Of a stretch of 64,000 nt of DNA, positions 45,723-55,476 are shown one piece after another. The DNA comes from an uncultured Prevotella sp. (lineage in GTDB: Bacteria; Bacteroidota; Bacteroidia; Bacteroidales; Bacteroidaceae): assembly GCA_944319935.1 (NCBI GenBank), contig CALUFM010000031.1:104364-168363 (forward strand), read 5' to 3'. The notes under the pieces were generated by a model. It was not told the DNA's origin. It was given only the letters and a program-made list of their open reading frames with translations, and ran no database searches. The position numbers and the translations under genes were made by a program. Every line of letters starts with the position of its first letter. The stretch's first letter is position 1.

Positions 45723-46988
45723 TGCTAAATAATCGGCTGCGGTGATGATGACGAATGGCATGAAGGGGATGTGGAAGCGGGCTTCGCCGTGGCCTACGAG
45801 CAGCAGGACGGCCGTGCCGGCGAGTATTACGCCGAGCGGAAGGGCGAGTGAGACAGCCCTGCCACGCCTTATGAAATGCACGCATGATGCCATGAAAGCA
45901 GCCATCAGCAGGTAATAATAGCACAGGTTGACGGCGGCCAGGCCCTGCGCGAAGGAGTAACGGGGGAAGTCATGCGCAAGGGATGGCATGCTGAGTTCGT
46001 CGTACATGTATTCCTTTTCGCCCTTGTCGCTTACGAAGGTGCAGAAGTTGGGATTGTCAGATACGTATGTCCTGACCAGCTTCTCGGGCATTTGGCCGAG
46101 ATATTCGCCTGGGTTGTGGCGCAGCCATGTCATGAAATTCCTTTGCCACAGCGAGTCTTTCTGCACGCAGTCGAGCGTTCCTTCCTCGCAGTACATCGGG
46201 TCGCCGTGGGAGAAGAGCGCGCTGTCGCGGCTGCGGTCGGCATCGTTGTCCCACGAGTATTGCATCAAGGCCATCCATCCCGTCTTGGCCTGGGTTATGA
46301 ACCTGCCGTTGATGGCGAGGCTCGCCGTGCCCGTGATGAAGACAACCAGCAGGTAGCCGACGGCGAGGCGCGCCATGTTGGTCACCCTGCGCTTCTTGTT
46401 TACATAATACATAGCCAGCGTGGCCACGAGGAACACCAAGCCCATAGGCCTGAACCAGTTGCCGGCCGCCATCAGCGCGCCCGCCGCCACGGGCTTTCCG
46501 CCGAGCGCGGCGACCACTCCCCAGAGGCAGAAAAAGACGAAGGGCAGTTCGCTCAGCGTGGAAGTTGATTCGCCGTAGTTGGCCGGGTACAGCACGTAAA
46601 GCAGCAAGGCCAGCATGGCGGCGCGCGCTGTTGCCATGCGCCTTGCCGTGAGGTAGAGGGCGAGAGCCGTGGCTCCCTTCATGAGCGAGTAAAGGATGAG
46701 CAGCGGATAGACCGAGCCTGTGAGCTTGAGCGAGAGTATTACGGCGTTGATTGAGCCTACGTTCCAGATGAAGGGCAGCTCCTTCACCTGCTCCGCCGTC
46801 GGGTAAAATGGCGTGCCCTCGGCCAGGCATTCGCGCGCCAAGAGGATGTAGCCCTCGCTGTCGGGGTAAGGCGTGTAGCCCCAAATCATGAGTACCGCTA
46901 TCTGGGCGAGGGTGAATGTGGCTGTTATGGCGTAAGCGAGCCTATCGGACTGCTTTGTTTTCAGAGTGCGCGCTATTGTTGTTTTCAT
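45684..46988 (-). CDS. Multi-span membrane glycosyltransferase-like protein (GT39/ArnT type)
   Basis: A 434-residue protein with about ten membrane spans. The first periplasmic loop carries YPDSEGYILLARE, like the acidic catalytic loop of GT-C enzymes that use lipid-linked sugars. A second conserved-looking segment is ANYGESTSTLSELPFVF. The last eleven residues (KFTADKRSADK) are encoded by the composite repeat. The upstream in-frame region is repeat-derived, so 46988 is taken as the start. It follows porZ and may belong to surface glycan work. GT-C membership is moderately sure; acceptor unknown. Confidence 0.7.
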   Translation of the reverse strand: MKTTIARTLKTKQSDRLAYAITATFTLAQIAVLMIWGYTPYPDSEGYILLARECLAEGTPFYPTAEQVKELPFIWNVGSINAVILSLKLTGSVYPLLILYSLMKGATALALYLTARRMATARAAMLALLLYVLYPANYGESTSTLSELPFVFFCLWGVVAALGGKPVAAGALMAAGNWFRPMGLVFLVATLAMYYVNKKRRVTNMARLAVGYLLVVFITGTASLAINGRFITQAKTGWMALMQYSWDNDADRSRDSALFSHGDPMYCEEGTLDCVQKDSLWQRNFMTWLRHNPGEYLGQMPEKLVRTYVSDNPNFCTFVSDKGEKEYMYDELSMPSLAHDFPRYSFAQGLAAVNLCYYYLLMAAFMASCVHFIRRGRAVSLALPLGVILAGTAVLLLVGHGEARFHIPFMPFVIITAADYLANKFTADKRSADK

Positions 46989-47009
46989 AATATTTAGTGG
47001 GTTGGTTGA

Positions 47010-47118
47010 GGGGATAGGGCTAATAGGGCTAATGAGCCGAATAGGGCTAATGAGCCGAATAGGCCTTGTCTGCTGACTGCTCGTCACTCGTCTGCTGACT
47101 GCTTGTCTGCTGACAGCT
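47010..47118. repeat. Composite 15-bp/9-bp repeat element
   Basis: 9-bp GGGCTAATG units followed by CTTGTCTGCTGACTGC units, reaching the porZ stop codon. Confidence 0.8.
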
Positions 47119-49141
47119 ATCTTACAATAGCTATCTTGCAGACTGTGCCCTTGTCGCCCGACGAGGTTGAGGTATGCACCATGTACACGCCTGAGGCCAC
47201 GCGGCGGCCTTCGCTGTCGCACCCGTCCCAGGTGAATGTGCCGCCCGTTGAGCGTCCCTCGGCCACGAGCGTGCCGCTGGATGTGGTGATTTTCACTTCG
47301 GCGTTGAGCGTCAGGCCGGTCACGGTGATGGGTCCTGTGTAGTCGGGGCGCACGGGGTTGGGGTAAGCGTAGACGTTGTCCTTGGTCATCTCGTCGGCCG
47401 GCGTGGTGGCGTCGCCCATGTATGAGCAGAGGCCTTTGTCCGTGCCGAAGTACACTTCGCCCGTTGAGCCGTTGACGGCGATTGACTCTATGTTGTTTGA
47501 CAGCAACGGCGAGTTGTCGGCCGTGAAGTGTTCAACCTGCGTCATGTTGTCTTCGCTGATGAGGTAGACGCCCACTCCGGCCGTGCCTATCCACTTTCGC
47601 CCGGCCCCGTCGATGGCGATGGCCGTGGTGCTGACGTTCTCAAGCAGGTAGTCGCCGTAGTCGGTGCCGTCGTTGCGCGGCACTACGAACTGCGTCAGCA
47701 CGCATGGCGAGGTCTGCTCCATGTTGGCCGGCGAAAGGTAGAAGGGCCCGAGGTCGGTGCCCACCCACATGTTGCCGTCGTGGTCTTCGGCTATGCAGCG
47801 CACGAAGTTGAGGTTTTTCCTTTCTCCGTTCTGGTTGTAGAACTGGCCTCCGTACACGTTCATGGCGTCGTTCTCCTGCTGGTAGCAGATGATTGAGGGG
47901 CTGCCCGAGTGGTTGTTGACGAACCACATCAGCCCGCGGCTGTCGTACATCATGCCCATCATGCCCGGCATGCTGTTGCTGCTGCCCATCAGTTGGGCCT
48001 GGTCGTGCTTGACGAACTGGCCGTCCTTGGTGTATTCCATGAGCGAGTTTGTCCTGGCCTGGCTGTTCAGCAGCCATAGGTTGCCGTTGCCCGACTTGTC
48101 GAAGAGCATGCTGTGTACCAGCACGACGTGGTTGGTAAGTTCCGTAGAGCCGTCCATCGCGCCCTCCAAGGGGCTGTTGTCGAAGCTGAAATGGTTTGTC
48201 AGCAGGCCGTCCTTGAATTCGTACATGCCCATCTGGCCGCCGGCGAAGAGGTGGCCGGGGTCGGCTGGGTCAACGGCCAGCGAGTTGACGTTCTGGTAGG
48301 TGTAGCCCGTTATGTCGCCTACGTTCTCCTGGCAGAGGCTCCACTCGTCGCCGTCGAGTACTTGTATGGTGCCCGGGCGCATGGCGTCGGCCACGCCCGA
48401 GAGGAAGTATCCGCCGCAGGTGTACAGGCGGTCGTGCTGGTAAGTCATGTAGCTGAAGTAGTTGTACTTCGGCCCGCCGGGCTTCAGCGTCTCGGCCGTG
48501 GCCAGCAGTTCGGGGTCGATGCTCTTGGGGCGCGGCGTGTAGCTTGTGGCGTATGTCCACGAGGCGGGGTCGAGCAGGTTGTCCGTCATGGCGGCCGAGA
48601 ACGTGCCGTTGGTGCTTGAGGCGGCGTAGATGCGGCCTCCGGCGGAGTAGACGTAATCGACGCGGAAGCCCAACTGGTAAGCCCCGCTGACCTCGGCGCG
48701 CCCCACGTTGAGGTCAACCACGCCGAAGGCCGTTGACAGGTAGGCGTGCGAGCCTATTACGTCGAGGCCGTAGATGGTCTTGTCAAGCGTGGTGGAATAG
48801 TTGTAGTAGTCGGGCATGTTGGTCACCTGTCCGTCGCGGCTCATCAGGTCGATGTTGCCGTTGTCGTACACTATGACGAGACGAGCCGCCTCCTGGCACC
48901 AGGCTATTAGCTGTATGCCGCAGTCTGACAGGGCGTTCACCTTGTCGTACGTGGTGATGCTCTCGTCGTTGGTGTTATACGAGTAAAGCCCGCCCGAGGC
49001 CAGCACGAAGAGCGTTGTGCCGGCCTGTTTCACGTCGGTTATGTCGCTGTAGGCCAGGTAGTTGCGCCATGTGCCTATGCCGGCGGCGTTGGCCGTGGCG
49101 GCGATTGTCGAGATTGCTATTGCGAGGAGTAAGCGTTTCAT
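47117..49141 (-). CDS. porZ: PorZ-like type IX secretion system surface protein
   Basis: A 674-residue secreted protein. A signal peptide (AATANA) precedes IGTWRNYLAYSDITDVKQ, the usual start of PorZ. Two beta-propeller regions with SYNTNDES and DGNMWVGTDLG-like blades follow, then a C-terminal FlgD-like sorting domain (VYAYPNPVRPDYTGPITV ... VASGVYMVHTS). In P. gingivalis PorZ sits on the surface with the PorU sortase and delivers A-LPS for attachment to cargo. It implies a type IX system elsewhere in this genome. It overlaps the GT2 gene by four bases. Confidence 0.83.
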   Translation of the reverse strand: MKRLLLAIAISTIAATANAAGIGTWRNYLAYSDITDVKQAGTTLFVLASGGLYSYNTNDESITTYDKVNALSDCGIQLIAWCQEAARLVIVYDNGNIDLMSRDGQVTNMPDYYNYSTTLDKTIYGLDVIGSHAYLSTAFGVVDLNVGRAEVSGAYQLGFRVDYVYSAGGRIYAASSTNGTFSAAMTDNLLDPASWTYATSYTPRPKSIDPELLATAETLKPGGPKYNYFSYMTYQHDRLYTCGGYFLSGVADAMRPGTIQVLDGDEWSLCQENVGDITGYTYQNVNSLAVDPADPGHLFAGGQMGMYEFKDGLLTNHFSFDNSPLEGAMDGSTELTNHVVLVHSMLFDKSGNGNLWLLNSQARTNSLMEYTKDGQFVKHDQAQLMGSSNSMPGMMGMMYDSRGLMWFVNNHSGSPSIICYQQENDAMNVYGGQFYNQNGERKNLNFVRCIAEDHDGNMWVGTDLGPFYLSPANMEQTSPCVLTQFVVPRNDGTDYGDYLLENVSTTAIAIDGAGRKWIGTAGVGVYLISEDNMTQVEHFTADNSPLLSNNIESIAVNGSTGEVYFGTDKGLCSYMGDATTPADEMTKDNVYAYPNPVRPDYTGPITVTGLTLNAEVKITTSSGTLVAEGRSTGGTFTWDGCDSEGRRVASGVYMVHTSTSSGDKGTVCKIAIVR

Positions 49142-50076
49142 GATGCGTTTTGCGGTTTTTGGCGTCGTGTTTTGCTGTTCTCAAGGCTGCAAAACATGCC
49201 GAGTTTGTACATATTAAACAGCAAAACGCTGGGATTATTGCCCGTAAGGTTGTTTTTTATGGGTTTTGCGAGTATTCTGAACAGCGTGGCGGCCAGCGGC
49301 ATGAGGCGCATCCTGCCGAGCTTGTCGGCGGCGGCTATGACGGCCGAGTAGCCCCGCAGCTCGTCGCGCAGCTCGTGCAGCATGATGACGCTCTCTTCGG
49401 TCTTGGCCATGAACGAGGCGTTGGTCTCAAAGTCCTCGAAACTCAGTGGGTTGTCTATGTGCGTCACGCTGACGCCAGCCTTCTTGAGCGTCTTGCCGAA
49501 GAGCAGGTCCTCGTGGCCGTAGCGGGTGACGCGCTCGTCGAGCGGGTGGGCCAGCATGATGTCGCGGCGTATGGCGAAGTTTGACATGTGGAACATGTCG
49601 TAAGGCCGCTTGCGCCGCTCTTCGGCCGAGGCGTTGCGGCTGTAGCGCGTCTCGTAGCGGTAGCGCAGGTTGCCGCGCAGCTTGTCGGCGTCGCCGCTGA
49701 TGGTGTATCCCCCGTAGGCGGTTTCGGGCGCGTCGGCGTCGAGGTAGTTCTTCAGGAACGAGCCGGAGCGCACCTTCAGGTCGCTGTCCATGAAGAGCAG
49801 CCAGCCGTAGGAGGCTGTGCGGGCGAGGAAGTTGCGGATGGCCGCGCGCCCCACGTTGCGCCCCCTTACGATGTAGGTACATTCGGGCAGGGCGTCGATG
49901 CGCCTGTTGCGGCTGATGACGGCCTGGCTGGTGGAGCCGTCGTCGGCCACGATGATTTCATACCTCAGCGGCCGCCCCGAGCGTATCAGGCTCTCGGCCT
50001 GGGCTGAGATGTCGGCCACGAGGTCGTAGCACTCGTTGTCGCGGCACGGCATGAGGATGGAAATCTCGCTTATCAT
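49138..50076 (-). CDS. Family 2 glycosyltransferase
   Basis: A 312-residue cytoplasmic GT-A enzyme: [21 protein letters not shown] (nucleotide-sugar Asp pair), [13 protein letters not shown] (DxD motif) and a later [13 protein letters not shown], which resembles the catalytic ED of GT2 enzymes. The C-terminal 80 residues are helical. It is coupled to rdgB and porZ by four-base overlaps at both ends. This suggests a glycan linked to the PorZ-related surface pathway, though the substrate is unknown. Confidence 0.88.
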   Translation of the reverse strand: MISEISILMPCRDNECYDLVADISAQAESLIRSGRPLRYEIIVADDGSTSQAVISRNRRIDALPECTYIVRGRNVGRAAIRNFLARTASYGWLLFMDSDLKVRSGSFLKNYLDADAPETAYGGYTISGDADKLRGNLRYRYETRYSRNASAEERRKRPYDMFHMSNFAIRRDIMLAHPLDERVTRYGHEDLLFGKTLKKAGVSVTHIDNPLSFEDFETNASFMAKTEESVIMLHELRDELRGYSAVIAAADKLGRMRLMPLAATLFRILAKPIKNNLTGNNPSVLLFNMYKLGMFCSLENSKTRRQKPQNAS

Positions 50077-50675
50077 CCGGCCTGTTGTTTCAGGTATTCA
50101 ACGAGTTTCGCCACGGCTCTTGCGCGGTGTGATATTTTGTTCTTCATTTCATGCCCCATCTCGGCGAACGTCTCGGCGTGGCCGTCGGGGCGGAATATTG
50201 GGTCGTAGCCGAAGCCCTCGCCCCCTCTCCTGTCGGCGGTTATCTCGCCCGTGACTATGCCCTCGAAGAGCTTCGGCTCTTCCTGGCCGCCCTCGATGAG
50301 GGCTATCACCGTGCGGAATCGCGCCCGGCGGTCGCTCTTGCCGCTGAGCTTGGCCAGCAGCTTTGCCATGTTGGCCTCGCTGTCGTGCCCCTCTCCGCCG
50401 GCGTAGCGCGCCGAATATACGCCCGGCGCGCCGCCGAGGGCGTCAACCTCGAGCCCCGTGTCGTCGGCGAAGCATGGCGTGGCGTATTTGTTGTACACGT
50501 AATTGGCTTTTTGCAGGGCGTTGCCCTCGAGCGTTGCGGCCGTCTCGGGTATGTCGTCGTGGCACCCGATGTCGGCCAGCGACAGCACTTCAACGCCCGT
50601 GCCGGCCAGCATCTCGCGGATTTCGGCCAGCTTGTTCTTGTTGTTTGTGGCGAAAACTATCTTTTTATAATTCAT
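50073..50675 (-). CDS. rdgB: Non-canonical purine NTP pyrophosphatase (Ham1/RdgB)
   Basis: A 200-residue enzyme that hydrolyses ITP, dITP and XTP to monophosphates, keeping them out of nucleic acids. Motifs are [42 protein letters not shown] and ISHRARA. Its start lies at the edge of an AATTATG repeat, which supplies the MNY opening. It is the first gene of rdgB-GT2-porZ. Confidence 0.96.
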   Translation of the reverse strand: MNYKKIVFATNNKNKLAEIREMLAGTGVEVLSLADIGCHDDIPETAATLEGNALQKANYVYNKYATPCFADDTGLEVDALGGAPGVYSARYAGGEGHDSEANMAKLLAKLSGKSDRRARFRTVIALIEGGQEEPKLFEGIVTGEITADRRGGEGFGYDPIFRPDGHAETFAEMGHEMKNKISHRARAVAKLVEYLKQQAG

Positions 50676-50694
50676 AATTCATTATTCATGATTG

Positions 50695-50890
50695 GGTGGG
50701 GTGATAGGGCTAATGAGCCAGATAGGCCAAATAGGGCTAATGAGGCTAATGGGGCTTATTTGGCCTATTAGGCTAATTAGGCCCAATAAGCCTGATAAGC
50801 CCAATAAGCCGAAATGGGGCTGATAGGCTGATAAGCCAGGTGAGCCGCCGGGTGTTGTCCTTTTCACTTTTTCACCTTTTCATCTTTCTT
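50695..50890. repeat. 9-bp GGCC units and TTTTCACCT units
   Basis: A run of 9-bp units (AATGAGCCN/GGCCTATTN) with the strand switch at about 50770, then TTTTCACTTTTTCACC that overlaps the 3' end of the YitT gene. Confidence 0.8.
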
Positions 50891-51799
50891 CGGCACTTTC
50901 ACCTTGATTTTGTCAAATCCTTCGCCGTAGACGCCGATTACGGAGCTTTGGCTGACGAAGGCGTCGGGGTCGATTGACTTGATCAGGCGGAAGATGGTCA
51001 CGCTCTCGCTCTTCTTGGCCAAGAGGCAGATTACCTTGCTGGGCTTGCCGCTGTACCATCCGTGGCCGTCAAGCAGGGTGAGGCTGTGTTCGGTGGTCAT
51101 GGCGATGGCGTTGGCTATCTCCTGGTACTTGTTAGAGAAGATGAGGAACTGCACTGACTGCCGCCTCCAGCTCATCACGTAGTCGAGCATCGAACACTCG
51201 ATGAACATCGTGCAGAAGCCGAAGATGACTTTCTGGCAGCGCACCTCGACGGGGCCGAACGTGTCGATGAAAAGACAACTGCCGATGATGCACACGTCTA
51301 TGAGCAGGATGACGCGGCCCAGCGATATGTTGCGGTACTTGTTGACGGCGGCGGCTATGATGTCGGTGCCGCCCGTGGAGCCGTTGTTGAGGAAGACCAC
51401 GGCCAGCGACGTACCCGTGAGCGTACAGCCGATGACGAGCGACATGAAGTCGTTGCCCTCGCCCATGAGCTTGTAGAACGTGCCGTCGGGCTGTATCACT
51501 ATGTCTTGCGCCACTTCCAGCAGGAAGGTCAGCGCGAACGTGGCGTAGATGGTCTTCAGCAGGAACTTCAGTCCCAGTATCTTCAGCGCGGCCACAATAA
51601 GCACGGCGTTGATGATGAAGAACGTGTACTGCACGGGGAACTTCGTCGCGTAGAACACTACCGCGCCGATACCCGCGATGCCGCCCGTCACAATCTCGTA
51701 GGGCAGCAGGAACACGGTGAACCCGAAGGTGTAGAGCATCAGGCCGAGTGTTATGTTCACGTAGTCCTTCAGCTCGCGTTTGATTGCTTGATTAATCAT
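50864..51799 (-). CDS. YitT family membrane protein (DUF161/DUF2179)
   Basis: A 311-residue protein: five to six membrane spans in the first 200 residues (NNGSTGGTDIIAAAVNK is the family's repeated motif) and a C-terminal soluble DUF2179-like domain (HGWYSGKPSKVICLLAKKSE). Transport function is suspected for the family but not shown. The final eight residues (KKDEKVKK) are encoded by the GGTGAAAAA repeat. It lies downstream of leuS on the same strand. Confidence 0.88.
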   Translation of the reverse strand: MINQAIKRELKDYVNITLGLMLYTFGFTVFLLPYEIVTGGIAGIGAVVFYATKFPVQYTFFIINAVLIVAALKILGLKFLLKTIYATFALTFLLEVAQDIVIQPDGTFYKLMGEGNDFMSLVIGCTLTGTSLAVVFLNNGSTGGTDIIAAAVNKYRNISLGRVILLIDVCIIGSCLFIDTFGPVEVRCQKVIFGFCTMFIECSMLDYVMSWRRQSVQFLIFSNKYQEIANAIAMTTEHSLTLLDGHGWYSGKPSKVICLLAKKSESVTIFRLIKSIDPDAFVSQSSVIGVYGEGFDKIKVKVPKKDEKVKK

Positions 51800-51927
51800 A
51801 GTTTTTTAAGGTTTTTGCAGTTGACGAGCGGCAAGCAGGCGAGGAGTCTTGCCCTGTGGGCTGTCTGCTGTTGGCCTTGTCGGCCTGTGAGCAAGGCAAG
51901 CCTCCTTGTCTGCCCGTCGCCGGTTTG

Positions 51928-54900
51928 CTATTTTACAACAATGTTCACTATTTTCTTTGGTACGATGATGACCTTCGCCACCTTCTTCTCGCCGATGTAT
52001 TTCGCCGAGCGTTCGTCGGCCATCACGGCCTCCTCTATCGCCTTGTTGTCGGCGTCGGCGGCGAACTGCATCTGGAAGCGCGCCTTGCCGTTGAACGAGA
52101 TGGTCATCTGCACGGTTGACTCAACCAGGTATTTCTCGTCGAACTCAGGCCACGGTGCGTCGCACACGGTGCCCTGGTTGCCCAGCAAGTGCCACAGCTC
52201 TTCGGCGATGTGCGGCGCGAAGGGGGCTATGAGCCTTACGAGCGTGAGCAGCACGCCGCGGTTGCGGCACTTCATCTGCGCCATCTCGCCCACGCATATC
52301 ATGAAGGCGGCCACCGACGTGTTGTAGCTGAAGGCCTCGATGTCCTGCGTCACCTTCTTGATGAGCTTGTGCAGGCTCTTCATCTCGTCGGCCGTGGCCT
52401 CGCCGCCGTCAAGTTCCTTCAGGCCGTCCTTGCCGCAATACAACGCCCAGAACTTCTTGAGGAAGCGGTGGCAGCCGTCGATGCCGTTGGTGTCCCACGG
52501 CTTGCTCTGCTCTACGGGGCCGAGGAACATCTCGTACAGGCGCAGCGTGTCGGCTCCGTACTTCTCGACTATCATGTCGGGGTTGACGACGTTGTACATC
52601 GACTTCGACATCTTCTCGATGGCCCAGCCGCAGATGTACTTGCCGTCCTCGAGGATGAACTCGGCGTTTGCGTATTCCGGCCTCCACGCCTTGAAGGCGT
52701 CGATGTCAAGCACGTCGGCATGCACTATGTTAACGTCAACGTGGATTGGGGTAACGTCATACTTGTCTTTCAGGCCGAATGATACGAACAGTGGAGCCAC
52801 AGCCCCCTCAACTCCCCCCGTGGGGGAGCTTTGGTTAGCCTCGTTGGCATCTGGAGCCTCCCCACCGGTGAGGTTGGAGGGGCTGTTGTTCACTCGGTAC
52901 ACGAAGTTTGAGCGTCCCTGTATCATGCCTTGGTTGACGAGCTTCTTGAACGGCTCTTCCTCGCACGACACGCCGAGGTCATGCAGGAACTTGTTCCAGA
53001 ACCTTGAGTATATTAGGTGGCCCGTGGCATGCTCTGTTCCGCCGACGTAGAGGTCAACGTTGCGCCAGTAGGTGTCGGCGTCGCGGCTTACCAAGGCCTT
53101 GTCGTCCTTCGGGTCCATGTACCTCAGGTAATACGCTGACGAGCCGGCGAAGCCCGGCATCGTGTTCAGCTCCAGGGGGAAGACGGTCACGTTGTCAACG
53201 AGCGACTTGTCAACCACAGCGTTCTTCTCCGTGTCCCAAGCCCACTTCTTGGCGTGTCCGAGCGGCGGTTCGCCCGTTTCGGTCGGCTTGTACTGGTCTA
53301 TTTCGGGCAGCTCCAGCGGCAGGCATTCCTCCGGGATGGTGTAAGGCATCGAGTCCTTGTAGTACACGGGGAACGGCTCGCCCCAGTAACGCTGGCGCGA
53401 GAAGATGGCGTCGCGCAGGCGGTAGTTCACCTTCACGCGGCCCAGTCCGTGTTCCTTTACATATTCTTTTGTCTTGGCGATGGCTTCCTTGACCGTCAGG
53501 CCGTTCAGGTTGAGAGTTGGGAATTGAGGATTGAAAATTGAGGATTGAGAATTATGATTACCCTCGTTGTCTTTATGCTGGCAATCATAATTTTCACTTT
53601 CCAATTCTCCATTCTCAATTTTCGGTGAGTTGCACACGATGCCCTCCTTGGCGTCGAAGCTCTCCTCGCTGACGTCGCAGCCCTCGATGAGGGGGCGGAT
53701 TTCAAGGCCGAAGTGCTTGGCGAAGGCGTAGTCCCTCGAGTCGTGTGCCGGCACGGCCATGATGGCTCCCGTGCCGTATCCGGCCAGCACGTAGTCGGAA
53801 ATCCAGATGGGTATGTCCTCGCCCGTCAGAGGGTTGACGGCGTAGCTGCCCGAGAACACGCCGCTAACTGAGCGGTCGCTGATGCGCTCGCGCTCGGTGC
53901 GCTTCTTGGTGCGCTCAAGGTAGGCGTCAACCTCGGCCTTCTGCTCTTCGGTTGTGACCAATGGGACGAGTTCGCTCTCGGGCGCAAGCACCATGAACGT
54001 CACGCCGAAGATGGTGTCGGCGCGGGTTGTGAAGACTGTGAACCCGTCACATTGATTTTTAATTTTTAATTTTTCATTTTTAATTTTGAAATGTATCTCC
54101 GTACCTTCCGAGCGTCCTATCCAGTTGCGCTGGGTCTCCTTGAGCGATTCCGTCCAGTCAACGGTGTCGAGGCCGTCCAAGAGCCGCTGGGCGTATGCCG
54201 ACACGCGGAGGCACCACTGCATCATCTTCTTCTGCACCACGGGGTAGCCGCCGCGCACGCTGACGCCGTCAACCACCTCGTCGTTGGCAAGCACGGTGCC
54301 CAGTCCGGCGCACCAGTTCACCATCGTCTCGCCGAGGTATGCCAGCCGCCAGTTCATCAGCGTCTGCTGTTGCTCTTTCTCCGTCATGGCGCGCCACTCG
54401 CCGGCCGTCAGCTCGATGTCCTCGCCCTGCGCGGCGTCGAGGCCGGCGGTGCCGTGCTGCTCGAGGTGCTTCACGAGGTCGGTTATCGGCCTGGCCTTCT
54501 GCAGCTTGTTGTCGTAGTAAGAGCCGAACATCTTCATGAACGCCCACTGCGTCCACTTGTAATACCGGGGGTCGCACGTGCGCACCTCCCTGTCCCAGTC
54601 GAACGAGAAGCCTATTTTGTCCAACTGCTCGCGGTAGTGGTTGATGTTCCGCTCTGTGGTCACGGCGGGGTGCTGTCCCGTCTGTATGGCGTACTGCTCG
54701 GCGGGCAGTCCGTAGGCGTCGTAGCCCATGGGGTTAAGCACGTTGTAGCCCCTCATGCGCTTGTATCGTGCGTATATGTCAGAGGCGATGTAGCCTAAGG
54801 GGTGCCCCACGTGGAGCCCCGCCCCCGACGGGTAGGGGAACATGTTCAGCACGTAGAACTTCTCCTTGCGCGCGTCTTCGGCCACGTGGTAGGTCTTGTC

Positions 54901-54954
54901 GTCGGCCCACCGCTTCTGCCATCTTTTCTCAATCTCGTTGAAGTTGTATTCCAT
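51928..54954 (-). CDS. leuS: Leucyl-tRNA synthetase with in-frame repeat insertions
   Basis: A 1008-residue class I synthetase charging tRNA-Leu. HVGH (within [13 protein letters not shown]) and KMSKS ([10 protein letters not shown]) are present, and the editing domain keeps [11 protein letters not shown]. The protein is about 60 residues longer than I expect for the family because of three odd segments: residues ~290-302 (KNEKLKIKN), ~443-483 ([17 protein letters not shown]...) and ~688-722 ([18 protein letters not shown]...). All three are encoded by sequences of the intergenic repeat type and keep frame. Catalytic motifs are untouched, and the gene must be active as it is essential and single here. 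Confidence 0.95.
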   Translation of the reverse strand: MEYNFNEIEKRWQKRWADDKTYHVAEDARKEKFYVLNMFPYPSGAGLHVGHPLGYIASDIYARYKRMRGYNVLNPMGYDAYGLPAEQYAIQTGQHPAVTTERNINHYREQLDKIGFSFDWDREVRTCDPRYYKWTQWAFMKMFGSYYDNKLQKARPITDLVKHLEQHGTAGLDAAQGEDIELTAGEWRAMTEKEQQQTLMNWRLAYLGETMVNWCAGLGTVLANDEVVDGVSVRGGYPVVQKKMMQWCLRVSAYAQRLLDGLDTVDWTESLKETQRNWIGRSEGTEIHFKIKNEKLKIKNQCDGFTVFTTRADTIFGVTFMVLAPESELVPLVTTEEQKAEVDAYLERTKKRTERERISDRSVSGVFSGSYAVNPLTGEDIPIWISDYVLAGYGTGAIMAVPAHDSRDYAFAKHFGLEIRPLIEGCDVSEESFDAKEGIVCNSPKIENGELESENYDCQHKDNEGNHNSQSSIFNPQFPTLNLNGLTVKEAIAKTKEYVKEHGLGRVKVNYRLRDAIFSRQRYWGEPFPVYYKDSMPYTIPEECLPLELPEIDQYKPTETGEPPLGHAKKWAWDTEKNAVVDKSLVDNVTVFPLELNTMPGFAGSSAYYLRYMDPKDDKALVSRDADTYWRNVDLYVGGTEHATGHLIYSRFWNKFLHDLGVSCEEEPFKKLVNQGMIQGRSNFVYRVNNSPSNLTGGEAPDANEANQSSPTGGVEGAVAPLFVSFGLKDKYDVTPIHVDVNIVHADVLDIDAFKAWRPEYANAEFILEDGKYICGWAIEKMSKSMYNVVNPDMIVEKYGADTLRLYEMFLGPVEQSKPWDTNGIDGCHRFLKKFWALYCGKDGLKELDGGEATADEMKSLHKLIKKVTQDIEAFSYNTSVAAFMICVGEMAQMKCRNRGVLLTLVRLIAPFAPHIAEELWHLLGNQGTVCDAPWPEFDEKYLVESTVQMTISFNGKARFQMQFAADADNKAIEEAVMADERSAKYIGEKKVAKVIIVPKKIVNIVVK
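52793..52890. repeat. In-frame GC-rich palindromic insertion in leuS
   Basis: AGCCCCCTCAACTCCCCCCG on one side and CACCGGTGAGGTTGGAGGGG on the other form an imperfect inverted repeat of roughly 100 bp. The encoded segment separates VYRVN from [10 protein letters not shown], which I expect to be nearly adjacent. Confidence 0.7.
53508..53630. repeat. In-frame GAGAATTGAGAAT hairpin insertion in leuS
   Basis: About 120 bp with GAATTGAGGATTGAAAATTG on the left and ATTCTCCATTCTCAATTTTC on the right; GAGAATTATGATT pairs with AATCATAATTTTC around a 23-base loop. It is the same family as the intergenic block at 3398-3650. Confidence 0.82.
54050..54090. repeat. Short AT-rich repeat inside leuS
   Basis: A run of TTTTTAATTTTTAATTTTTC-like sequence encodes [12 protein letters not shown] within the start of the editing domain. 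It resembles the AT tracts at 62905 and 63000. Confidence 0.6.
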
Positions 54955-54997
54955 CGCTTCGTATCTTGTTTTTTATCAGTCGTTTTAATCCAAGATG

Positions 54998-55005
54998 CAA
55001 AGATA
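54998..55005 (-). promoter_or_regulatory. leuS -7 box
   Basis: TATCTTTG on the minus strand followed by C, 43 bp before the ATG. Just upstream lie GGTGAGAAAGTGA repeats that replace a normal -33. Confidence 0.6.
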
Positions 55006-55011
55006 ATAAAA

Positions 55012-55108
55012 AGGTGAGAAAGTGAGAAGGTGAGAGGGTGAGAAAAGCGTTTTTTACGATAAAAATCACCTTCTCACCCTCTCACCTTCTCACTTTCTCA
55101 CCCTCTCA
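55012..55108. repeat. Inverted GGTGAGAAA repeats
   Basis: GGTGAGAAAGTGAGAAGGTG (left, 55012-55040) and its complement (right, 55068-55108) flank a short AT-rich loop, in the gap between leuS and the smalltalk gene. Confidence 0.85.
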
Positions 55109-55210
55109 CTATATCGCCGCGTTCACTCCGAACACTCCGAGGATGGCCGTGGCCACGGCCACGATTACTTTCAGTATGATTGATATGTTCTGCTTGTCCT
55201 TGTTTCCCAT
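55109..55210 (-). CDS. Smalltalk micro-protein (33 residues)
   Basis: A 33-residue ORF reading MGNKDKQNISIILKVIVAVA then TAILGVFGVNAAI. It has one hydrophobic helix ending in a Gly-rich GVFGV motif. Small proteins of this kind, called smalltalk, are encoded beside HU-like genes in Bacteroidales, and the HU-like gene lies 266 bp upstream on the same strand. Function is unknown. The stop is at 55109 within the edge of a repeat. Confidence 0.8.
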   Translation of the reverse strand: MGNKDKQNISIILKVIVAVATAILGVFGVNAAI

Positions 55211-55329
55211 TGTTTTTGAAATTGTTTTTGAATTTGTTTTTCAGTCAGTTGTTTTTCAGTCGTGACCCCTGTTTCCTGAAGCGGCGGAAAAGGCTTGCGC
55301 CCCTACCCTTTCCGCCGCCGTCATCCTGT

Positions 55330-55465
55330 TTTTTTACCTTTTCACCTTTTCACCTTTTCACCTTTTCACCTTTTTACTTTTTTACCTTTTTACTTTTTTA
55401 CCTTTTCACCTTTTTACTTTTTTACCTTTTCACCTTTTTACTTTTTTACCTTTTCACCTTTTTAC
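55330..55465. repeat. TTTTCACCT/TTTTTACCT 9-bp tandem repeat
   Basis: About fifteen degenerate units between the smalltalk and HU-like genes. A GC-richer 55255-55325 part precedes it without recognisable content. Confidence 0.9.
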
Positions 55466-55476
55466 CTTTAAAATCC

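Noticed and set aside
45484..45732. Open frame reading as PNEPNRPNKP repeats
   Set aside because: It is the translation of 9-bp intergenic units, with no start signal or conserved protein.
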